Positions 57,787 to 64,000 of a DNA stretch of 64,000 nt are shown piece after piece. Each line of letters opens with the position of its first letter. Positions within the stretch are counted from its first letter, which is position 1. Below the pieces are notes generated by a model, which had not been told where the DNA came from, did no database searches, and was given only the letters and a program-made list of their open reading frames with translations. Source of the DNA: Acuticoccus sediminis (GTDB taxonomy: Bacteria; Pseudomonadota; Alphaproteobacteria; Rhizobiales; Amorphaceae); contig NZ_QHHQ01000004.1 in the NCBI RefSeq assembly GCF_003258595.1, positions 1 through 64,000 on the forward strand, in the 5' to 3' direction. Made by a program: the position numbers and the translations under genes.

Positions 57787-58518
57787 TGGTATCCTCCTTC
57801 AGGTGTCCTTGGCTTCGAAACCCGGCGCGTGCGGTCACCCGATGCCCGAAGCCCACACGGTCCAGCACGCTATCTAACGTTAGAGTGCCAAACCATACGA
57901 TTTGCTTGTATTCGCCGACGTTTTGTCAGAGTTCGTTATACGCTTTGCCAAAAATAGCACAATCTCCTCGCGACGAGGTATTGTAAATATCCAACAGAGG
58001 CAAAAAGGCAGTCGGCAGAATTTCGCCCAAATTGTTGCAACAAGCCGACAATTTTAGCAACCCGGCGCCAAACACTGGGGCGAAAAGCCGATATCGCGCC
58101 TTTTGGACCCGCCCGAAGCCCCCAATTTCGCTGGCGACACCTGGCGTACGGCGGGTTGGTCAGACGATTTGATCATATCAAACTCCGAGTTAGGAGAGTT
58201 CATTCGTTCTCAAATGCACATAAAGGCAATAAATCCAAGGCTGCAATAGCCAATCGCGCAACCAGGGCGATCCGCCGTCAACGGGGCGGCATGCGCGACG
58301 AGACAACCGATGCAACCGATATTACGTCGCCCGATTGTAATGTTTCATCATGCACGAAATAAACATTCGGCCGGCGACATTGGACGTGACGGGTCGATGC
58401 CCGAACCGATGCCCGAACATGCCCGTTTGTCTCAAATTTGCGACAATTGTCCAACAACCCGGCTGTTCGCGAGAAAAACTGCGCGAGCCGGTTGTGCTCC
58501 AGGCCCGACGGGCCCGCC
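57787..58518. other. 732-bp AT-rich stretch without a supported gene
   Basis: Markedly less GC-rich than its flanks. Short open frames (for example 58156-58362 and 58310-58522 on the plus strand) have no recognisable content. It contains the palindrome at 57874 and a weak dyad CCTCG-CGA-CGAGG near 57966. No RNA gene recognised. Confidence 0.55.
57874..57883. promoter_or_regulatory. CTAACGTTAG palindrome upstream of the CPCC gene
   Basis: A perfect 10-bp palindrome 90 bases before the CPCC start, loosely flanked by GCAC and GTGC. A candidate operator for an unknown regulator. Confidence 0.4.
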
Positions 58519-60168
58519 TTAGTCCTCGCCCGCCGCCAGATCGCGCAGACGGGCGCGGATGATTTTCCCGGTGGTCGTCAGAGGCATTTCACTCAGGAAA
58601 TAAACCCGGCGCGGATACTCGTGCGCCGCGAGCCGGTTCTTAACGTGCTGGGCGATCTCGTCTGCGAGGCGGTCGGACGGCTCGTAACCCTCCGCCAGCG
58701 TCACGTACGCCGCCACCACCGCGCCGCGGATCGGGTCGGGCTTGCCGACCACACCAGCAAGTTGCACGGCCGGGTGCGAAATGAGACAATTTTCAACCTC
58801 CGCCGGCCCGATGCGGTAGCCGGCCGAGCTGATCACATCGTCGTTACGACCGACAAATGTGAACCGCCCCGCGTCCCGGGTGCCTCGATCGCCGGTCAGG
58901 AGCCAGCGCCCGTCTGGCCCGTCGACGAACTTCTCCGCCGTCGCCTCGGGGTTATTCCAGTAGCGCAGAAACATGACGGGATCCGGCGACAGGACCGCGA
59001 TCGCCCCCTCCTCGCCATCGGCGAGGATCGCGCCGCTCACCTCGTCGATCACCTCGACCCGGTGCCCCGGAGCGGCGCGGCCCATCACACCCGGCGTCAC
59101 CGCCTCCAGCGCGCTGCAGGAGGAGACCACCATGTTGCACTCGGTCTGCCCGTAGAACTCGTTGATGGTGGTGCCGAAGACCCGCTCGCCCCAGTCGATC
59201 AGCTCCGGGCTCAGCGTCTCCCCGCCGCTCGCCACCGAGCGCAGGGTCAGCGCGAACCGGTCGGCATCCGGCACCAGCCGCATCATCTTCAGCGCCGTCG
59301 GAGGCAGGAAGGCGTTGCGCACCTCCTGCGCGGCCATGAGCCGGAGCGCCGCCTCGCCGGTGAACTTCTCGAACCGGCAGGCGACCACAGGAATCCCGTG
59401 GTGAAGCGCGGGCATCAGCACGTCGAGGAGCCCGCCGATCCATGCCCAGTCCGCCGGCGTCCAGAACCTGTCGCCGTCCTCGGGCATCAGGTTGTGGCTC
59501 ACCTCGACGCCGGGGAGGTGGCCGAGGAGCACCCGGTGCGCATGGAGCGCGCCCTTCGGGTCCCCCGTCGTGCCGGAGGTGTAGATGAGCACCGCCGGAT
59601 CGTCCGCCAGCGTGTCCACCGGCTCGAACGTCACCCGCTCGCCCTCACAGGCCGTGGAGAAGTCCTCGGCGCCCTCGACCGCCCCGTCGATGCAAAGGAC
59701 GACTTCGAGCTCGGGGAGCGCGGCGCGGATCTCGGCGATCCGGGCCGCACCGGCGCGGTTGGTGATCACCGCCCTGGCGCCGGAGTCGCGCAGGCGGTGG
59801 CCCAGCGCGTCGACCCCGAAGAGGGTGAAGAGCGGGATCGAGACGCACCCCAGCTTCGCCGATGCGATGTGGGCGAGCGCCGTCTCGACGCACTGCGGCA
59901 GCAGCACGCCGATGCGGTCGCCCACCTCGCCGTGCCGGCCGACGCCGCGCGCCGCCAGCGCGTGGGCGAGCTGGTTGGAGCGCGCCCTCAGTTCGCCGAA
60001 CGTCGTCGTGGTTGCCGTTCCGTCGGGCTTCGCGTCGATGATCGCCGGCGCGTCGGGAACGCGCTCGGCCCAGCGGTCGCAGATGTCGACGCCGATATTG
60101 TACCGCTCGGGGATCTCCCAGTGGAACGCCTTCTGGAGCTCCTCGTAGGTCTTCACGCGCGGCAGCAC
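58519..60168 (-). CDS. Acyl-CoA synthetase (medium-chain/acetyl-CoA synthetase-like)
   Basis: A 549-residue ANL ligase. The N-terminal FHWEIPERYNIGVDICDRWAE, P-loop YTSGTTGDPKGALHAH, adenine motif INEFYGQTECNMV, GDRGTRDAGRFTFVGRNDDVISSAGYRIGPAEVENCL and the catalytic Lys in TTTGKIIRARLRD are all seen. The layout resembles medium-chain acyl-CoA synthetases, also common in leucine/isovalerate utilisation clusters. It starts 4 bases after the biotin-carboxylase stop, so it belongs to the carboxylase operon. Confidence 0.92.
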   Translation of the reverse strand: MLPRVKTYEELQKAFHWEIPERYNIGVDICDRWAERVPDAPAIIDAKPDGTATTTTFGELRARSNQLAHALAARGVGRHGEVGDRIGVLLPQCVETALAHIASAKLGCVSIPLFTLFGVDALGHRLRDSGARAVITNRAGAARIAEIRAALPELEVVLCIDGAVEGAEDFSTACEGERVTFEPVDTLADDPAVLIYTSGTTGDPKGALHAHRVLLGHLPGVEVSHNLMPEDGDRFWTPADWAWIGGLLDVLMPALHHGIPVVACRFEKFTGEAALRLMAAQEVRNAFLPPTALKMMRLVPDADRFALTLRSVASGGETLSPELIDWGERVFGTTINEFYGQTECNMVVSSCSALEAVTPGVMGRAAPGHRVEVIDEVSGAILADGEEGAIAVLSPDPVMFLRYWNNPEATAEKFVDGPDGRWLLTGDRGTRDAGRFTFVGRNDDVISSAGYRIGPAEVENCLISHPAVQLAGVVGKPDPIRGAVVAAYVTLAEGYEPSDRLADEIAQHVKNRLAAHEYPRRVYFLSEMPLTTTGKIIRARLRDLAAGED

Positions 60169-60172
60169 GGGC

Positions 60173-62152
60173 TCAGTCCTCCGTTTCGAGGGCGAGGAGG
60201 AGCGTGCCCTCCTCGACCTGGTCTCCGGGCGAGACCATGACCTCGGCCACCACGCCGTCGCGCGGCGCGGTCATTGTGTGCTCCATCTTCATCGCCTCCA
60301 GCACGACGAGCGCCTGACCCGTCTCGACGGTGTCGCCCGCCGCGACCCGCACGGCCCGGACGAGACCCGGCATCGGCGCCGCGACGGTGTCGCCGCCCGC
60401 GCCCTCCTCCGCGTGGGCCTCGGCGCTGTAGTGGGCGAAGCGGTAGGCGAGCGTGTCCATGAAGACGGTGACCGCCTCCGCCTCGTGGGCGATCCCGACG
60501 GTCGCGATCCGCTCGCCGAAGGCGATCCGGATGCGGTCGGGGTCGGACCCGTCGACGACGCTGAGCCGGGTGGAACCGGCCGGCGTCTCGACCGTGAACC
60601 GCCCGGCGTCCTCGATGACGGGAACGTCGACGCGCCCGTCCGATCCCTCGAACCGGGCGGCCTGCCGCGCGGCGCCCCAGCTCCGGAAGCCGGCGAGCGC
60701 GGCGAACGGCTCGTCGTCCGCGACCGGCGCCAGACGGCGGAGCTGCGCCAGCGCCGCGACGGCGATCGCCTCCGCCGGCGGCGGGGCCGATGCCGTCAAC
60801 GCCGCCTGATCGCGGCCGATGACGCCCGTGTCGACGTCGCCCGCCGCAAAGCCCTCGTGCGCCGCGAGGCGGGCCAGGAAGGCGACGTTGGTGACCGAGC
60901 CGGCGACGCGCGTCTCGCCCAGTGCGCGGGACAGGCGCGCGAGCGCGCTCGCCCGGTCCGGCCCCCAGACGATCAGCTTGGCGATCATCGGGTCGTAGTG
61001 GGGTGTGATACGGTCCCCCTCGGCGACGCCGGTGTCGACGCGCACCCCCTCCCCGTCCGGCAGCCTCAGCGTGGTGAGCTGGCCGGTCGCCGGCAGGAAG
61101 TCGCGCGTCGCGTCCTCGGCGTAGATGCGCGCCTCGAACGCGTGGCCGTTGAGGCCGACGCCCGACTGGTCGAACGGCAGCGGCTCGCCGCCCGCGACCC
61201 GCAGCTGCAGCTCCACGAGATCGAGGCCGGTGACGAACTCGGTGACCGGGTGCTCGACCTGGAGGCGCGTGTTCATCTCCATGAACCAGAAGCGGTCCGG
61301 CCTCAGGCCCTCCGAGCCGTCGACGATGAACTCGATGGTCCCGGCGCCGACGTAGCCGATCGCCTGCGCGGCCTTCACCGCCGCCTCGCCCATGGCGGCG
61401 CGCATCTCGGCCGGCATGCCCGGCGCGGGCGCCTCCTCGATGACCTTCTGGTGGCGCCGCTGCAGCGAGCAGTCGCGCTCGTTGAGATGGACGACGTTGC
61501 CGTGCCTGTCGCCGAACACCTGGATCTCGATGTGGCGCGGCTTCTCGATGTACTTCTCGATCAGGCAGTGCGGGTCGCCGAAGGAGGACTGGCCCTCGCG
61601 CTGGGCTCCTTCCAGCGCGGCGGCGAAGTCGGCCGGCCTCTCGACCCGGCGCATGCCCTTGCCGCCGCCGCCCGCGCGCGCCTTGATCAGCACGGGATAG
61701 CCGATCCGCTCGGCCTCCCTTTCCAGCGTCTCGGCATCCTGCGCCTCGCCGTGGTAGCCGGGGACGACCGCGACGCCGGCCTTCTCCATCAGCGCCTTGG
61801 CCGCGTCCTTCAGGCCCATGGCCCGGATCGCCGAGGACGGCGGGCCGACGAAGGTGATCCCCGCCGCCTCGACGGCGTCGACAAAGTCCGGGTTCTCCGA
61901 CAGGAAGCCGTAGCCGGGGTGGATCGCATCGGCCCCGGTCAGCCGCGCCGCGGCGATGATGGTGCCGGCCTTCAGGTAGCTCTCGGCGACGGGGGGCGGG
62001 CCGATCGGCACCGCCTCGTCCGCCATCTTCACATGGAGCGCGTTGCGGTCCGCCTCGGAGAACACCGCGACGGTGGCGATCCCCATCCGGCGGGCCGTGC
62101 GGATGACACGGCAGGCGATCTCGCCGCGATTGGCGATGAGGAGCTTCTTCAT
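60173..62152 (-). CDS. Acyl-CoA carboxylase biotin carboxylase/BCCP subunit, MCC alpha-like
   Basis: A 659-residue subunit. The biotin carboxylase domain runs from KKLLIANRGEIACRVIRTARRMGI through the ATP-grasp loop ARAGGGGKGMRRV and FWFMEMNTRLQVEHPVTE. A linker of about 150 residues is followed by the biotinyl domain, with biotin-accepting Lys622 in EAMKMEH and 37 residues after it. It resembles the alpha subunit of methylcrotonyl-CoA carboxylase (leucine breakdown); geranyl-CoA or propionyl-CoA carboxylase are alternatives. Start 62152 overlaps the preceding small gene (ATGA). Confidence 0.93.
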   Translation of the reverse strand: MKKLLIANRGEIACRVIRTARRMGIATVAVFSEADRNALHVKMADEAVPIGPPPVAESYLKAGTIIAAARLTGADAIHPGYGFLSENPDFVDAVEAAGITFVGPPSSAIRAMGLKDAAKALMEKAGVAVVPGYHGEAQDAETLEREAERIGYPVLIKARAGGGGKGMRRVERPADFAAALEGAQREGQSSFGDPHCLIEKYIEKPRHIEIQVFGDRHGNVVHLNERDCSLQRRHQKVIEEAPAPGMPAEMRAAMGEAAVKAAQAIGYVGAGTIEFIVDGSEGLRPDRFWFMEMNTRLQVEHPVTEFVTGLDLVELQLRVAGGEPLPFDQSGVGLNGHAFEARIYAEDATRDFLPATGQLTTLRLPDGEGVRVDTGVAEGDRITPHYDPMIAKLIVWGPDRASALARLSRALGETRVAGSVTNVAFLARLAAHEGFAAGDVDTGVIGRDQAALTASAPPPAEAIAVAALAQLRRLAPVADDEPFAALAGFRSWGAARQAARFEGSDGRVDVPVIEDAGRFTVETPAGSTRLSVVDGSDPDRIRIAFGERIATVGIAHEAEAVTVFMDTLAYRFAHYSAEAHAEEGAGGDTVAAPMPGLVRAVRVAAGDTVETGQALVVLEAMKMEHTMTAPRDGVVAEVMVSPGDQVEEGTLLLALETED

Positions 62153-62505
62153 CGTCTGGCGTCCTGCTCGAGGGGTTGGCCGTTGCACGTGACCAGGGTC
62201 AGCCGTTCTTCCGCGTCCTCGTCCTCGTGTCGGCCGAACCGCAGGATGGCGACCGTATTGACCGTCGGCGAACAGACGAGGGGATCGTCCTCGAGGATCG
62301 GTCGAACCATCTCGAAGAGGGCTTCCGCGTCGTGCGCGTCGAGGTAGAGCGCGCCGCCGCTTCCGTCGGCAGCGATATCGTTGCCGTCGATCTCGCCAAT
62401 CCCGCTCTCCTCCACGACGGGGAAAAGGCGGTCTTCCAGGTCGTCCAGCGCGTCCAGCGTGATGCCGGCGCCGAGGAAGGTCAGGACCAGGACGTGTTCG
62501 AACAT
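62149..62505 (-). CDS. 118-residue acidic protein inside the carboxylase operon, function unknown
   Basis: Not recognised. Very acidic, no membrane segment or signal. Visible elements: FLGAGITLDALDDLEDRLFPVVEESG, GEIDGNDIAADGSGGALYLDAHDAEALFEMVRPILEDDP (an alpha/beta pattern), VNTVAILRFG and VTCNGQPLEQ. It lies 7 bases after the beta-subunit stop and overlaps the alpha-subunit start by four bases, so it is translationally coupled between the two carboxylase subunits. That placement suggests a link to the enzyme or its regulation, but this is only inference. Confidence 0.75.
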   Translation of the reverse strand: MFEHVLVLTFLGAGITLDALDDLEDRLFPVVEESGIGEIDGNDIAADGSGGALYLDAHDAEALFEMVRPILEDDPLVCSPTVNTVAILRFGRHEDEDAEERLTLVTCNGQPLEQDARR

Positions 62506-62512
62506 CGCCGCC

Positions 62513-64000
62513 TCACATCCGGAAGAGGCCGAACCGGGTGTCCGGGATCGGCGCGTTGAGGGTGGCGGCCAGAGACAGGCCGAGCGTGTCGCGCGTCTTC
62601 ACCGGGTCGACGATGCCGTCGTCCCAGAGGCGCGCGGAGGCGTAGAGGGGGTTGGACTGGCGCTCGAACATGTCGATGGTGGGCTGCTTGAAGGCCGCCT
62701 CCTCCTCGTCCGACCATGTGCCGCCGCGCCGCTCGATGCCGTCGCGCCGGACGATGGCGAGAACCCGCGCGGCCTGCTCGCCGCCCATGACGGCGATGCG
62801 CGAGTTCGGCCACGTCCACAGGAAGCGCGGCTGGTAGGCGCGGCCGGCCATGCCGTAGTTGCCCGCCCCGTAGGAGCCGCCGATCAGCATGGTGATCTTC
62901 GGCACCGCCGTGGTGGAGACCGCCGTCACCAGCTTGGCGCCGTGCTTGGCGATGCCGCCCGCCTCGTAGGCCCGGCCGACCATGAAGCCGGTGATGTTCT
63001 GCAGGAAGACCAGCGGGATCTTCTGCTGCGAGCAAAGCTCCACGAAGTGGGCGCCCTTCATCGAGCTTTCCGCGAACAGCACGCCGTTGTTGGCGATGAT
63101 GCCGACCGGAATGCCCCAGATGTGGGCGAAGCCGCAGACGAGCGTGGTGCCGTAACGGGCCTTGAACTCGTCGAAGCGCGAGCCGTCGACGACGCGGGCG
63201 ATCACCTCGCGCACGTCGTAGGGCGTCTTCGGATCGGCGGGGACGATGCCCATGATCTCGGCGGGGTCGTAGTGCGGCGGCTCGGGCGTCGCGAGGACGA
63301 CGGACCCGGGCCGCGGCTGGGCGCGGTTGGCGACCGCCCGGCGCGCGAGCTCCAGGGCGTGGACGTCGTCGGTGGCGAGGTGGTCGGCAACGCCCGAGAG
63401 GCGCGTGTGCACGTCACCGCCGCCGAGGTCCTCCGCCGTCACGATCTCTCCCGTCGCCGCACGCACCAGCGGCGGGCCGGCGAGGAAGATGGTGCCCTGC
63501 CTGGCGACGATGATGGTCTCGTCGCTCATTGCCGGCACGTAGGCGCCGCCGGCCGTGCAGGAGCCCATCACGACGGCGATCTGGGGGATCCCCTTCGCCG
63601 ACATGCGCGCCTGATTGTAGAAGATGCGGCCGAAGTGGTCGCGGTCCGGGAACACCTCGTCCTGGTTGGGAAGGTTCGCCCCGCCCGAGTCCACGAGGTA
63701 GACGCACGGGAGATTGTTCTCCTCGGCGATCTCCTGCGCGCGAAGGTGCTTCTTCACGGTGACGGGGTAGTAGGTGCCGCCCTTCACCGTCGCGTCGTTG
63801 GCGAGCACCATCACCTCGCGGCCCATGACGCGGCCGATGCCGGCGATGGCCCCCGCCGCCGGCACCTCGTCGCCGTACATCCCGTTCGCCGCGAAGAGGC
63901 CGATCTCGAGGAACGGCGAGCCGGGATCGAGGAGCCCCTGCACGCGGTCGCGCGGCAGGAGCTTGCCGCGCTTGAGGTGCCGCTCGCGCGCCGCCTCGCC
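62513..64000 (-). CDS. Acyl-CoA carboxylase carboxyltransferase subunit, MCC beta-like (5' end outside the window)
   Basis: 495 codons before the stop are visible; the frame continues past the right edge ([23 protein letters not shown] near the edge), so about 40 residues are missing. Both crotonase-like halves are present: [61 protein letters not shown] in the first, and [33 protein letters not shown] plus [38 protein letters not shown] in the second. These fit methylcrotonyl-CoA carboxylase beta; substrate remains to be shown. Confidence 0.94.
   Translation of the reverse strand, partial: GEAARERHLKRGKLLPRDRVQGLLDPGSPFLEIGLFAANGMYGDEVPAAGAIAGIGRVMGREVMVLANDATVKGGTYYPVTVKKHLRAQEIAEENNLPCVYLVDSGGANLPNQDEVFPDRDHFGRIFYNQARMSAKGIPQIAVVMGSCTAGGAYVPAMSDETIIVARQGTIFLAGPPLVRAATGEIVTAEDLGGGDVHTRLSGVADHLATDDVHALELARRAVANRAQPRPGSVVLATPEPPHYDPAEIMGIVPADPKTPYDVREVIARVVDGSRFDEFKARYGTTLVCGFAHIWGIPVGIIANNGVLFAESSMKGAHFVELCSQQKIPLVFLQNITGFMVGRAYEAGGIAKHGAKLVTAVSTTAVPKITMLIGGSYGAGNYGMAGRAYQPRFLWTWPNSRIAVMGGEQAARVLAIVRRDGIERRGGTWSDEEEAAFKQPTIDMFERQSNPLYASARLWDDGIVDPVKTRDTLGLSLAATLNAPIPDTRFGLFRM

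Overview
The window looks like chromosome from a high-GC alphaproteobacterium, most likely Hyphomicrobiales. Supporting signs are the four-gene aap-type amino-acid ABC operon, a serS-pcm-nlpD / yajC-secD-secF gene string, a STAS-MlaE lipid transporter, a dgcN-dgcA pair, SqdB, and dense packing with many 1-4 nt stop/start overlaps (ATGA, GTGA, TGATG). The genus cannot be fixed from the sequence alone. No rRNA, tRNA or CRISPR array was seen.

Layout. Positions 1-2817 are the end of an integrated element, visibly less GC-rich than the rest. It holds a truncated DJ-1/PfpI gene, an AlpA-like regulator and a P4-type tyrosine integrase that lies directly against the 3' end of guaA. Five copies of an ATACCGTC box lie between the integrase and guaA. 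Positions 2818-14735 are housekeeping genes: guaA, then a tight operon yajC-secD-secF with homologues of the mitochondrial complex I assembly factors NDUFAF3 and NDUFAF6, folK-folP, a DUF815 ATPase, and serS-pcm-nlpD without surE. Positions 15015-21723 carry an M19 dipeptidase followed by a complete dipeptide/oligopeptide ABC importer. Positions 21908-28302 are an Mla/Mce lipid-transport operon whose MCE subunit is very long (1234 residues) and built from about ten repeats of 96 residues.

Positions 28465-32462 hold dgcN-dgcA (D-glutamate metabolism), a PLP-dependent serine/threonine dehydratase and a cyclic-nucleotide-type phosphoesterase. Positions 32575-35472 are an envelope glycosylation operon (GT39, GT2, LAB_N). 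Then come metC and the aapJQMP operon (36906-41298). Positions 41479-48527 hold an unrecognised coiled-coil membrane protein and a surface-glycan group: a GT-B-like protein, mannose-1-phosphate guanylyltransferase, a SqdB-type epimerase and a GT61 enzyme.

Positions 48537-64000 are mostly acyl-CoA metabolism: thiolase, two crotonase-family enzymes, three acyl-CoA ligases, an LCAD-like acyl-CoA dehydrogenase, a TetR regulator, and a biotin-dependent acyl-CoA carboxylase of methylcrotonyl-CoA carboxylase type whose carboxyltransferase gene runs off the right edge. A shared TTAATT-N6-TTRA box occurs at three places around the TetR-centred part. A 730-base AT-rich stretch (57787-58518) with a 63-residue CPCC protein gene beside it interrupts this block.
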